Shown piece after piece: positions 27,602 to 35,512 of a stretch of DNA of 64,000 nucleotides (position 1 is the stretch's first letter; the number at the start of each line of letters is the position of its first letter). The stretch is from NCBI GenBank assembly GCA_022571985.1, contig JACZWU010000002.1:479673-543672 (forward strand), in the 5' to 3' direction. The notes under the pieces were generated by a model. That model was not told where the DNA came from, did no database searches, and saw only the letters and a list, made by a program, of their open reading frames with translations. The stretch comes from Candidatus Zixiibacteriota bacterium (GTDB taxonomy: Bacteria; Zixibacteria; MSB-5A5; GN15; FEB-12). The translations under genes were made by a program, and so were the position numbers.

Positions 27602-28398
27602 CCAAACCGACGTGTGAGGACGCGTTAGTTGTCAAAAAACGAGATCTCAATAACGATTATTTTTCACTTGTTCTGGCTCCGTTTTCTGGGGCCAAATCCA
27701 TTAAGCCGGGACAGTTTGTGCATATCAGACTGCCCTCGACGGATATTTATTTCCGCCGCGCTTTTTCTGTAGCTTCGGTTAATCCTGCTAAAAAAGAAGT
27801 AGAAATTATTTTCAAAGTTTTTGGCAGAGGTACAAAAATTCTGGGGAAAATGCGCAAAGGAGACTCTCTTGATTTGCTGGGTCCGCTGGGCGTTCCTTTT
27901 TCGTTTCCTCTTAAAAATGAAAATGCTGTAATTGTAGCCGGCGGAGTGGGCTTTCCGCCGCTCATGTTCTTGGCCGAAAAAATGATAGAAAAAGGACACA
28001 ACCCGAAACTAATTGAGTTCTTCTACGGTGGTCGTTCTAGGCTTGAGTTGGTTGAACTAAGCCGCCTTAGAAAAATGGGAATAAAACTTCATCTCAGCAC
28101 AGACGATGGTTCTGCCGGAAACAAAGGGCATGTCACCGGGCCTGTAGAACAATATCTCAAAAAAAATTTAAAAGAAAAAATGAAGTTGTTCGGCTGCGGA
28201 CCAGAGAGAATGTTAAAAGCGGTAGATGAACTGGGGCTGAAATATAATGTCAAAGGGCAGCTGGCACTTGAAGCACTTATGCCATGCGGTGTGGGCATCT
28301 GTCTTGGCTGTGTAGTGCATTTAAAAGCAGGCGGCTATGCCAGAGTCTGCTGCGACGGTCCGGTATTTGAAATAGGAGTAGTAAACATTGCCTCCTGA
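27598..28398 (+). CDS. pyrK: Dihydroorotate dehydrogenase electron-transfer subunit
   Basis: FAD and [2Fe-2S] subunit passing electrons from type 1B PyrD to NAD+. The FAD domain shows 'FRRAFSVASVN' and 'FKVFGRGTKILGKM', the NAD domain 'VAGGVGFPPLMFLA', and the iron-sulfur loop 'MPCGVGICLGCVVHL' with 'YARVCCDGPVF', giving the four cysteines. Length 266 is normal. The start overlaps the upstream TPR gene stop (ATGA), and the end overlaps pyrD, so the three are translated from one mRNA. Confidence 0.94.
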   Translation: MTKPTCEDALVVKKRDLNNDYFSLVLAPFSGAKSIKPGQFVHIRLPSTDIYFRRAFSVASVNPAKKEVEIIFKVFGRGTKILGKMRKGDSLDLLGPLGVPFSFPLKNENAVIVAGGVGFPPLMFLAEKMIEKGHNPKLIEFFYGGRSRLELVELSRLRKMGIKLHLSTDDGSAGNKGHVTGPVEQYLKKNLKEKMKLFGCGPERMLKAVDELGLKYNVKGQLALEALMPCGVGICLGCVVHLKAGGYARVCCDGPVFEIGVVNIAS

Positions 28399-29302
28399 TC
28401 TTAAATGTAAAATAGCCGGAGTGGAATTTGCCAACCCCATCATGACTGCCTCAGGCTGTGCCGGCTATGGCGAAGAACTGGCGCAAATCTACCCGCTTTC
28501 CAATCTGGGCGCTTTGGTTACCAAGTCTATCTCGCTCAAGGTAAGACCGGGACACCCGCCGCCGCGCACAGTAGAGACACCGGGAGGGATGCTTAACGCC
28601 ATCGGTCTGGCCAACGTCGGCATCGACCGTTTCTTAAGTGAAAAAGTACCGTTTCTCAAGAAGCAAAAAACTAAAGTTATAGTAAACGTAGCCGGTTCGA
28701 CAATAGATGAATACGTCGAAGTCTGTAGTCGTCTGAATGACTGCAGCTGCGCCGACATGATTGAACTTAATATCAGCTGCCCCAATGTAAACGAAGGCGG
28801 CATTGAGTTCGGAACTTCACCCCAGCTGACTGAAAAAACAGTAGCTGCCTCCAGAAAAGTTTTCAAACGTCCGATCATTGCTAAACTGGCGCCAAATGTT
28901 ACGAGCATCACAGAGATAGCCGATGCGGCCGAGCAGGGTGGCGCCGATGCTCTCTCTATAATAAATTCCGTGATCGGCACTGCCGTTGATATCAATAGCT
29001 GGCAGCCGCTTCTGTCAAATGTTAACGGCGGACTTACAGGCCCGGCCATTAAGCCGATTGCGCTGGCCATGGTTGCAAGCGTCTACCGGAAATGTAAACT
29101 TCCGATTATAGGCATTGGCGGCATCACTGATTACAAAGATGTCATTGAGTTTTTGCTGTACGGCGCCACAGCCGTTCAAGTTGGCACAGCGCTTTTTGTA
29201 GACCCCAGCATACCTCTGAAGATAGTCAAAGGGCTGAAGAAATATTTGAAAGAAAAGAAACTTAAGTCAGTTACCGAACTGATTGGGAAGGTTCGAAGAT
29301 AG
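28388..29302 (+). CDS. pyrD: Dihydroorotate dehydrogenase B, catalytic subunit
   Basis: FMN enzyme converting dihydroorotate to orotate, cytosolic type 1B. The catalytic cysteine is in 'ELNISCPNVNEGG' (class 2 membrane enzymes have serine). 'MTASGCAGYGEE', 'IGLANVGIDRFL', 'PIIAKLAPNVTSI' and 'PIIGIGGITDYKD' are the FMN/substrate motifs. The start is TTG, inside the last codons of pyrK, with AGGAG about nine bases upstream; no ATG fits the expected N-terminus. Length 304. pyrF begins two bases after the stop. Confidence 0.95.
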   Translation: MPPDLKCKIAGVEFANPIMTASGCAGYGEELAQIYPLSNLGALVTKSISLKVRPGHPPPRTVETPGGMLNAIGLANVGIDRFLSEKVPFLKKQKTKVIVNVAGSTIDEYVEVCSRLNDCSCADMIELNISCPNVNEGGIEFGTSPQLTEKTVAASRKVFKRPIIAKLAPNVTSITEIADAAEQGGADALSIINSVIGTAVDINSWQPLLSNVNGGLTGPAIKPIALAMVASVYRKCKLPIIGIGGITDYKDVIEFLLYGATAVQVGTALFVDPSIPLKIVKGLKKYLKEKKLKSVTELIGKVRR

Positions 29303-29304
29303 TT

Positions 29305-30210
29305 ATGAATGCCATAGATAAACTCAAAGATATGCAAATCAAAAACGATTCTTTAATCTGTCTGGGACTGGACTTAGACGCCAAAAAAATGCCTGCCGAA
29401 TTTGCCGGTTCCACCAAGAAGATGTTTGACTTTGCCCACTGGATAATCGATGCCACCGCCGATAAAGTATGTGCCTATAAACCCAACATAGCCTTCTATG
29501 AGCGATACGGTGGCGAAGGACTGTCACTCTTAAAGCAGATTATAAAAAGAATCCCCGATGAAATACCTGTTATCCTCGACTGCAAACGGGGAGATATTGG
29601 CAATACCGCTGCGCATTACGCGGCGGCCATGTTCGAATGGTTTGAGGCGGATTTCGTCACTTTAAGTCCCTACATGGGCTATGATTCACTGCGGCCGTTT
29701 ATGGAGTACAAAGACAAAGGCATTTTCGTGCTGTGTCTGACATCAAACACCGGCGCCAAAGATTTTCAGCACCTTGAAGTAGAGGGCAAACCGCTTTACC
29801 GTCAGGTCGCTGAAAAAGTTAAATACTGGGACAAAGAAGGCAAATGCGGGCTGGTTGTCGGCGCTACTCATATGGAACAGCTGAAAGAAATTCGGGAAGT
29901 GGCCGGTGAGATGCCGCTTTTGATTCCGGGCGTCGGTGCTCAAGGCGGGAGCTTAGAAGATGCCGCAAAATTTGGTACAGCCAACTTCAGCAAGACGGCT
30001 GTCATAAATGTTTCTCGTTCAGTATTGTACGCCTCAAACGGCACAGACTATGCCAGGAGAGCCAGAGAAGAACTTGAAAAACTTAACGCTCAGGTCAAAG
30101 CTTGCCGGACAGACGAGTCAGAAGAAGACACCATAGTAGATTCTGAGAATAAGACAGAGCCAAACACCGAGGCAGTACAAGAAACCGGGCAGTCAAACCA
30201 ATCTGAATAG
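29305..30210 (+). CDS. pyrF: Orotidine 5'-phosphate decarboxylase, type 2 (PyrF)
   Basis: Final step of UMP synthesis. The catalytic Asp-x-Lys-x-x-Asp motif reads 'VILDCKRGDIGNTAAHYA', as in the longer type 2 enzymes. 'SLICLGLDLDAKKMP' is the N-terminal strand, and 'GLVVGATHMEQL' with 'LLIPGVGAQGGSL' forms the phosphate site. The core ends near residue 262. The last 35 residues are an acidic, low-complexity tail ('DESEEDTIVDSENKTEPNTE') not needed for the fold. The ATG follows the pyrD stop by two bases, completing the pyrK-pyrD-pyrF block. Confidence 0.94.
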   Translation: MNAIDKLKDMQIKNDSLICLGLDLDAKKMPAEFAGSTKKMFDFAHWIIDATADKVCAYKPNIAFYERYGGEGLSLLKQIIKRIPDEIPVILDCKRGDIGNTAAHYAAAMFEWFEADFVTLSPYMGYDSLRPFMEYKDKGIFVLCLTSNTGAKDFQHLEVEGKPLYRQVAEKVKYWDKEGKCGLVVGATHMEQLKEIREVAGEMPLLIPGVGAQGGSLEDAAKFGTANFSKTAVINVSRSVLYASNGTDYARRAREELEKLNAQVKACRTDESEEDTIVDSENKTEPNTEAVQETGQSNQSE

Positions 30211-30233
30211 AATTAGAATACAGGTCGAAAATT

Positions 30234-30794
30234 TTACCAGTCCAGTTCGTAGCGCAGGAGCGAATAAATCAGAGTGGGGTGGTATTCGCCCTGATAGAAG
30301 TGATGGTCGCGGAGAGTGGCGTCCTTTTTAAATCCTATTGATTCAAATAGTTTCATGCCTGATAAATTAAATCCAGAAAGCTGAGTATAAACTTTATTGA
30401 GTCCGCGCTGCAAGAACAGGTATTTGGAAATTACTTTTACAGCGTCACTTCCGAAACCTTTGTCACGTTTTTCAGGATCAATCAAGAGACCCAGTTCAAT
30501 CGAGCGGTTGAGCGAATTGTAATCTAAAAGTGTCAGCGTCCCTACCGGCCTCTGTTCTTTATTTTCGAGCACCATCAAAACAGTATCCATCTCTGACCTG
30601 CGTTTATGCCTGAACATATCAGCCGTCTCGGCCGGCGAGAGAATGCGCGTGACAGAGTTGTAGATAGTGTCTGGGTCGCTCTTCGTCAGCCAGTGGTGGG
30701 TTATTATCAAATCGTCAGGTGTGGCAGGACGCAGGCTTACTTTATCTCCGATCAAGTTCGGATTAAGCGGGGCCGTATCTTTATTTTCGCTCAT
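30234..30794 (-). CDS. GNAT-family N-acetyltransferase (RimJ/RimL-like)
   Basis: Soluble acetyl-CoA-dependent acyltransferase, 186 residues. 'VSLRPATPDDLIITHHWLTK' is the N-terminal strand-helix, 'PVGTLTLLDYNSLNRSIELG' the central sheet, 'RDKGFGSDAVKVISKYLF' the acetyl-CoA pyrophosphate loop (R/Q-x-x-G-x-G/A variant), and 'NKVYTQLSGFNLSGMKLFES' with 'IGF' the conserved asparagine/IGF region of RimJ/L relatives. The acceptor (protein N-terminus, peptide or small amine) is unknown. It converges on pyrF and is divergent from the next small membrane-protein gene. Confidence 0.86.
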   Translation of the reverse strand: MSENKDTAPLNPNLIGDKVSLRPATPDDLIITHHWLTKSDPDTIYNSVTRILSPAETADMFRHKRRSEMDTVLMVLENKEQRPVGTLTLLDYNSLNRSIELGLLIDPEKRDKGFGSDAVKVISKYLFLQRGLNKVYTQLSGFNLSGMKLFESIGFKKDATLRDHHFYQGEYHPTLIYSLLRYELDW

Positions 30795-30837
30795 AATCTT
30801 TTACCAGTAAATTCTTAAGCTGTCGCTATCTTCAAAA

Positions 30838-30856
30838 TGACATATTATTTTGTCAT
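30838..30856. promoter_or_regulatory. Inverted repeat ATGACA-N7-TGTCAT in a divergent intergenic region
   Basis: ATGACA and TGTCAT are spaced by seven bases between the GNAT gene (minus) and the small membrane-protein gene (plus). The surrounding sequence is very AT-rich with several TATAAT-like strings. This could be an operator for a dimeric regulator; no promoter can be fixed with certainty. Confidence 0.3.
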
Positions 30857-30955
30857 ATAAATAGTCGATAAAATATATGACTTTATTATGCTAAATGGCA
30901 AACCTATAATTTTCAAGAAGACGAACTAGAATCATATGATTAGGGGTGACTTTCT

Positions 30956-31318
30956 ATGCAAAGATGGCTGTTACTTATTTTGGGAGTGATAATACTATAT
31001 CTGGCGCCGTCGCTGCTGTTGCAGGCGGTTTACGGCGACTCCTATGGTTTTATGGCTCCGGACGACTGCTGGACTGCCGATGGTCAGGGTGGCTGGCAGA
31101 TGCAAGGATTCCCCGACAGCCATATGCCGGAAGAGCCGAGCCTGAATGTGCCGGTTTTCCTGCAAATAGCGCCGTTCCTACTGCCGCTCTTATTGACATT
31201 TCTTTTTATTTTGAGTCCGCTCTCGAGCTATATGGACAGAGAGCCAAAATACGATGTTTCTAAATTTGAGCCGGAAAAATACTATCCGGAATATAACCCC
31301 GATGATTCAGATAAATAA
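30956..31318 (+). CDS. Hypothetical small membrane protein
   Basis: A 120-residue protein not recognised by family. It has an N-terminal hydrophobic segment 'LLLILGVIILYLAPSLLL' (about 4-21), an exposed acidic and proline-rich loop 'MAPDDCWTADGQGGWQMQGF', and a second membrane segment 'IAPFLLPLLLTFLFILSPL' (about 72-90). The tail is charged, 'KFEPEKYYPEYNPDDSDK'. AGGGGTG lies eight bases before the ATG. The second shadow ORF (30946-31263) is the same bases in another frame. It converges on the HTH-aconitase gene. Function unknown. Confidence 0.6.
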   Translation: MQRWLLLILGVIILYLAPSLLLQAVYGDSYGFMAPDDCWTADGQGGWQMQGFPDSHMPEEPSLNVPVFLQIAPFLLPLLLTFLFILSPLSSYMDREPKYDVSKFEPEKYYPEYNPDDSDK

Positions 31319-31335
31319 AAATTGAATAAAGAGTT

Positions 31336-32934
31336 TTACCTCTTCACATACCTGGCCGGGTCGGTGATAGTCGCATTCAGCGCTGAGGCGGCCGCCGTCG
31401 CAGGGGAACAGTAGTAGACGCTGTCTCCGGGTATTTGCTCTATCGAATTTGTCAAAGTAGTTTCAGTATCAGAGAACAAAGAGCTGTCGTGTACCATGGC
31501 GATTTCGCTGCCCGGGTTCATAACCATAGCGCCCGACTCGACAAAAACCCGAATCAAGCCTTTCTTGAGCGCTTCCAAGTATACAGCTCTGGAGGCCGGA
31601 CAGATAAAAAGCCGGCAATCGGGGTGGACAGTATTTCCTTTTAAAACATCAGCAGCAATACGCAAATCATCAAAGCGGCCGTTGGCACAGGTGCCCAAAA
31701 CGACCTGCTTAACCGTCTGTCCTTCAAGTTCCTGCGCAGTTTTAAGTTCAATTTCTTCGTTTAGAGCATAAACAGTCGGCCGGATTTCGCTGATATCGAG
31801 TTTAACTGTATTTTCATAAATGGCGTTTTTGTCGGGCTGAATTGGCGCAAATCCGGCCACAGTTCTGCCGGTCAGATATCGCCGGACTGTAGAATTATAG
31901 GGACAAATAGCAGCTCTGGCACCCAGGAGCTGTGTCATATAGCAGAGAGTGAAGCGTTCGCTGACGCTAAGTTGGGAGACGGCCAGTCCGTTAAATTCTA
32001 TGACTTTTCCGGCGCAGACATTTTGATCAAGAACAGCTACTACCGCCGAGGCAATATCACGCGCCGAAACTCCACGTGAGCGCCGGCCGTTTAATTCGAC
32101 TTGAATTGTAGCAGGAACTTCTATTTCAAGCTCACCATCCGCCCAGGTTCTGGCAGCCTCTTCGGGAGTGACCGGTATGGCAAATGCTCCGACACAACCA
32201 TAAGCCATAACACCTTTTTCGCTGCCCAGAATAAACTGCCCGGGAATTAAGTGCGCTTTTTCAAGCAGCACCTGAGAGTAGTTACCCTCGCGCAGGTCAT
32301 AGACAGTCTTTAGTCCCTGCCGTCTGATAAACTCGCCGGACGATTGTCCGTTGCTGTTGCTGTCTTTGAGCCTATAGCCTTCACTCAAAATAATTTTGCC
32401 GGCGTTCCAGACATAGCCCTGGCTGATTTTACTGAATTCGCTGATTACCTCACCTGCCCCGATATTGACAGCTACCAGATCGGGTTCGACTTTGACCTTG
32501 CTGCCGACCTTGACTCTGTCTTCGTCCGCAGCCCGCGCCAAAATTTTCTGTACAATAGTCTGCTCGCCGTATAACGAATGCGACAGAGATGATATTCTTG
32601 ATCCCGGGAAATTAAGTTCAAGCTGTTCAAGTTTAAGAAAAGCAGGTTTTTCTCTTATATCATAGCGCCGGCGCCAGTTGTAAAAAGCAGCTTTGGAAAT
32701 GCCCAGTTCCATGCCGCATTTTTCGTCGTCGCCGTAGCGCTCCCATAAAGTCAGTATCTCCCGGTCGGAAAATTTGGGCAGCGAATACTTTGGGACATTT
32801 TTCTTACGCCGCCAGTAAGCCACCAGATAAGCCGGCACACCGCCTAAACGTTCGCCAATCTTTTCATCAGTCTTGTATAGTTTCTGAAGTTGAACCAGTT
32901 CGGATTTGGTTGGTATTTTGGTTTTGGGCGCCAT
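31336..32934 (-). CDS. Two N-terminal HTH repeats fused to a degenerate aconitase/LeuC-type domain (probable regulator)
   Basis: 532 residues. Residues about 10-78 hold two similar helix-turn-helix units, ending 'AYLVAYWRRKKNVPK' and 'AAFYNWRRRYDIREK'. The rest follows LeuC/HacA: 'QTIVQKILARA', 'AHLIPGQFILGS', 'GRRSRGVSARDIASAVV', 'VIEFNGLAVSQLS', 'VVLGTCANGRFDDLRIAADV', 'YYCSPATAAASALNATITDP'. Active-site elements are gone: GDSHT is 'GSEKG', and the PGC..C cluster cysteines are 'NPGSEIAMV', so only one of three cluster cysteines (GTCANGR) remains; the S.NRNF substrate motif is also lost. It is therefore probably a DNA-binding sensor derived from the enzyme, not an isomerase. The start overlaps the HIT gene stop (ATGA). 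Confidence 0.78.
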   Translation of the reverse strand: MAPKTKIPTKSELVQLQKLYKTDEKIGERLGGVPAYLVAYWRRKKNVPKYSLPKFSDREILTLWERYGDDEKCGMELGISKAAFYNWRRRYDIREKPAFLKLEQLELNFPGSRISSLSHSLYGEQTIVQKILARAADEDRVKVGSKVKVEPDLVAVNIGAGEVISEFSKISQGYVWNAGKIILSEGYRLKDSNSNGQSSGEFIRRQGLKTVYDLREGNYSQVLLEKAHLIPGQFILGSEKGVMAYGCVGAFAIPVTPEEAARTWADGELEIEVPATIQVELNGRRSRGVSARDIASAVVAVLDQNVCAGKVIEFNGLAVSQLSVSERFTLCYMTQLLGARAAICPYNSTVRRYLTGRTVAGFAPIQPDKNAIYENTVKLDISEIRPTVYALNEEIELKTAQELEGQTVKQVVLGTCANGRFDDLRIAADVLKGNTVHPDCRLFICPASRAVYLEALKKGLIRVFVESGAMVMNPGSEIAMVHDSSLFSDTETTLTNSIEQIPGDSVYYCSPATAAASALNATITDPARYVKR

Positions 32935-33419
32935 CAGTTCATAAATTCTTTTCTTAACTTTTTGTATATGGGATCAAGCGGCAGCGAAACAACTTTGGTT
33001 TTGCCTATTATCGGCATGAAGTTGGTATCGCCAATCCAGCGCGGGACTATGTGCATATGCAGATGTCCGGGCACGCCGGCACCAGAAGCCTTGCCCAGGT
33101 TCATACCGAGATTCATCGAGGTAGGCTTGAGAGTTTTTTTTATTATTACCACGGTCTTTTGCAGCAACTCAAAGAATTCCGCCGCTTCATCGGCTTTCAG
33201 ATTTTCAATCTGTCCGACATGTCGAATCGGCACTATCATGGTGTGACCGGCGTTGTAAGGGAACTTGTTTAAGATGACCAGCGCCTTTTTGCCTCGATAA
33301 ATTATCAAATTTTTGACAGAATCTTTCTCTTTGAGGCGCTTGCAAAAAATGCAGCCCTTCTCTTTTTTACTCAAAATGAAGCCGGCCCTCCAGGGGGCCC
33401 ATAGTTTCTCATCAGACAT
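32934..33419 (-). CDS. HIT-family nucleotide hydrolase/transferase
   Basis: Histidine-triad protein of 161 residues acting on AMP-linked nucleotides such as Ap4A or adenylated amines. The triad reads 'GVPGHLHMHIVPRW' near residue 105, and the N-terminal 'LWAPWRAGFILSKKEKGCIF' with 'CKRL' gives a Cys..Cys pair typical of the longer bacterial HIT subfamily related to Ap4A phosphorylase. 'YNAGHTMIVPIRHVG' is the nucleotide-contact strand. The stop overlaps the start of the HTH-aconitase gene (ATGA), so the two are translationally coupled. That gives a possible link between a nucleotide signal and the regulator, which is inference. Confidence 0.88.
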   Translation of the reverse strand: MSDEKLWAPWRAGFILSKKEKGCIFCKRLKEKDSVKNLIIYRGKKALVILNKFPYNAGHTMIVPIRHVGQIENLKADEAAEFFELLQKTVVIIKKTLKPTSMNLGMNLGKASGAGVPGHLHMHIVPRWIGDTNFMPIIGKTKVVSLPLDPIYKKLRKEFMN

Positions 33420-33795
33420 AATAGACTACTATACAAAAATTTACGGCGGCATTCAATACTGGCCGGGGTCTTTAATGTAACAGGCTGTCCTGCAGGTAGT
33501 TATCTGCGGTTTATTTCTTGTTAAAGCGAGGCACCAGTCAATTAACCTCTAGTTTTAGTAAGTTATTATTAGGCAATGGATTGAAAGAGGGAAATCAGCT
33601 AACAGGAAACCCGAATTGGCAGGGCTATTTTTTGACTGTCTTGACAGGCAGGATGAAAGTGTAGTTGGAAGCCCGGCAGTCAGCCCGCCTGGCTCAAATA
33701 AGATTGCGATATGTCAGCTGGATGGACAGCAAAGAGAAGCAAATGCCTTGCTCTCTTTTTGTTGAAAGGGGCGGCAATATTGGCATATTTTTTTT
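33420..33795. other. 375-base gap with an open but startless frame leading into the methyltransferase gene
   Basis: No start-to-stop gene is supported. The frame of the downstream methyltransferase is open from a TAA at 33559 to a single TGA at 33763 (about 67 codons, including 'LAGLFFDCLDRQDESVVG' and 'KIAICQLDGQQREANALL'), and then continues into the gene. No ATG/GTG/TTG opens this stretch. A run of eight T residues (33788-33795) directly precedes the GTG start. This may be a decayed 5' extension of the gene. Confidence 0.4.
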
Positions 33796-34767
33796 GTGCC
33801 AGTTGATTTTTCAAACCGTTTGGAAAAAGATGAAAAGCTACGGCAAATGTTACTGCCGTACTGCCGTCTTAAACCTGGCGATATCTGGGTCGACCCGGCC
33901 GGCAAACATCTGATCGGTTGTGGTGATGCCGCGGACTCTGGTTTTGTAAAACAGATTCACTCAAAAGCATCGCCACCAACTCTGGCCATTCAGGACCCGC
34001 CATATAATCTTGTTTTTGGTAAGAAAATGCCGGTTGCTGAATTTATTGAGTGGTGCCAGAACTGGATTTCACATTGCCGCTCTGTCTTAAATAAAAACAG
34101 CGCCCTGTATATCTGGCTGGGGGCGGATCAGAAAAATCATTTCAGACCATTACCTGAGTTTATGAGCATGATGTCGACGACAGATTTCAAATCACGTTCG
34201 TTTATCACTATGCGCAATCAGCGCGGCTACGGCACTCAGCAAAACTGGATGGCTGCCCGGCAGGAATTACTCTACTACACTTTAGGAATACCGAAATTCA
34301 AAGTCAGTTATACTGATATTCCCAAAGTTTTAAAGGGCTACTACAAAGAAATAGATGGACGAAAACTCGAAAACATAGAGCGCAGCAAATCACCCAATAT
34401 CCGCGCGGGCAATGTCTGGATTGATATTCAGCAGGTTTTTTACCGTATGGAAGAAAACGTCAATGGCTGCTTCGCGCAAAAACCGCTCAAAGCAATTGAA
34501 CGTATAATAGAAAGCTCATCAAGTGTGGGAGAGACTGTTACAGATTTGTTTGCTCACTCCGGGACGACATTAATCGCCTGCGAAAAACTTGGTCGCAGAT
34601 GTGTAACTTTTGATCTGGACCCGATTTTTGCCGAGATTTGCATCAGACGCCTTGAAAGATTTCGCGGAACCGGCAAGACTGGCTGGCAGCTGGGACATCC
34701 CTTTGAAAGAGAACTTAAAAGAAAATTGTCCGATTCGCTCAGCAATCAAATAGCCGCAGTAAAATAG
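33796..34767 (+). CDS. Orphan DNA methyltransferase, beta-class N6-adenine/N4-cytosine type
   Basis: SAM-dependent DNA amino-methyltransferase, 323 residues. Motif IV 'AIQDPPYNLVFGKK' (about residue 72) precedes motif I 'VTDLFAHSGTTLIACEKLGR' (about 250), the beta-class order. DPPYN favours N6-adenine. The N-terminus 'RLKPGDIWVDPAGKHLIGCG' and 'DAAD' matches the G.W.LG.H.L.CGD lead-in of ParB-linked methylases. 'QRGYGTQQNWMAARQELLYY' lies in the target-recognition region. No restriction endonuclease gene is adjacent. The GTG start has no good ribosome site and is preceded by T8; the true start may lie upstream (see the preceding gap). It converges on lpxH. Confidence 0.85.
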   Translation: MPVDFSNRLEKDEKLRQMLLPYCRLKPGDIWVDPAGKHLIGCGDAADSGFVKQIHSKASPPTLAIQDPPYNLVFGKKMPVAEFIEWCQNWISHCRSVLNKNSALYIWLGADQKNHFRPLPEFMSMMSTTDFKSRSFITMRNQRGYGTQQNWMAARQELLYYTLGIPKFKVSYTDIPKVLKGYYKEIDGRKLENIERSKSPNIRAGNVWIDIQQVFYRMEENVNGCFAQKPLKAIERIIESSSSVGETVTDLFAHSGTTLIACEKLGRRCVTFDLDPIFAEICIRRLERFRGTGKTGWQLGHPFERELKRKLSDSLSNQIAAVK

Positions 34768-34781
34768 TGATTATTCTCTTA

Positions 34782-35498
34782 CTATAAATTATTGAGCGTA
34801 ATTTCGTTATCGGTCACTTTAACATAACTGAAGTGCTCGATAAAATCGCCGCTGTTTATATAAAGCCCATTTGCGGTCTCTTCATACGAGGGAATATGCA
34901 GATGGCCGATCACTACCACGTCAAAACCGTCTTTAAGTTTATTGATAGCGTAGTTTCGATAGTCAGGCAGAAATCCGTTATCTCTTTTCGAAGAATGTTC
35001 TCTGGAGCTTCCCGATACTTTTCTGGCAAATGCAAAAGCGAAATCTGGCGGCAGTTTTCTATAAAGCCAGATATTAAACTTATTGCGGAATATTCTTTTT
35101 AATATTCTGTAAGCCCAGTCAGCGGCCGCCAGGCCGTCGCCATGGATAAAGTGAAATCTTTTGCCGCCGTAATTTGTTTCAAAATCATCACGATGAACTT
35201 TAATCTTCAGCTGAGTTTCAAAAAAATCACACAGCCAAAAATCATGATTGCCGCTGACATAATCTATTCGGATTCCCTGCCTGACCAATTCGCTTAACAG
35301 AAACAGAACCTGATAATGTTCTTTGGGGACGGTGTGTTTGTACTCAAACCAGAAATCAAAAAGGTCACCTAATATAATCAGCCTGTCGCCATCTTTTTTA
35401 ATCAGCTCGCACAACTGGCTAATTTTACTTAGTTTTTCTGATTCTTTTGCTTCTGAATGTGCCCCTAAATGTGCGTCGGAAAAAATATAAAGTGCCAC
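34782..35498 (-). CDS. lpxH: UDP-2,3-diacylglucosamine diphosphatase (LpxH type)
   Basis: Metallophosphoesterase that hydrolyses UDP-2,3-diacylglucosamine to lipid X in lipid A synthesis. Metal ligands are in 'YIFSDAHLGAHSE', 'LIILGDLFDFWFEY', 'YVSGNHDFWLCDF', 'FHFIHGDGLAAAD' and 'VVVIGHLHIPSYEE'. The 238-residue length and the 'GDLFDFWFEYKHTVPKEHYQ' segment match the LpxH branch of Bacteroidota-type bacteria. The GTG start lies 14 bases after purL, with CAGGT upstream, so the two share a transcript. It implies a lipopolysaccharide outer membrane. Confidence 0.88.
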   Translation of the reverse strand: MALYIFSDAHLGAHSEAKESEKLSKISQLCELIKKDGDRLIILGDLFDFWFEYKHTVPKEHYQVLFLLSELVRQGIRIDYVSGNHDFWLCDFFETQLKIKVHRDDFETNYGGKRFHFIHGDGLAAADWAYRILKRIFRNKFNIWLYRKLPPDFAFAFARKVSGSSREHSSKRDNGFLPDYRNYAINKLKDGFDVVVIGHLHIPSYEETANGLYINSGDFIEHFSYVKVTDNEITLNNL

Positions 35499-35512
35499 AG
35501 GTTTTACCTGAG

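Noticed and set aside
33763-33765. Selenocysteine UGA in the methyltransferase frame
   Set aside because: No SECIS-like hairpin just after it, no known selenoprotein family, and no start codon upstream.
33665-33913. 82-residue ORF ahead of the methyltransferase
   Set aside because: Runs out of frame into a certain gene; kept only as a possible slippage donor in the findings.
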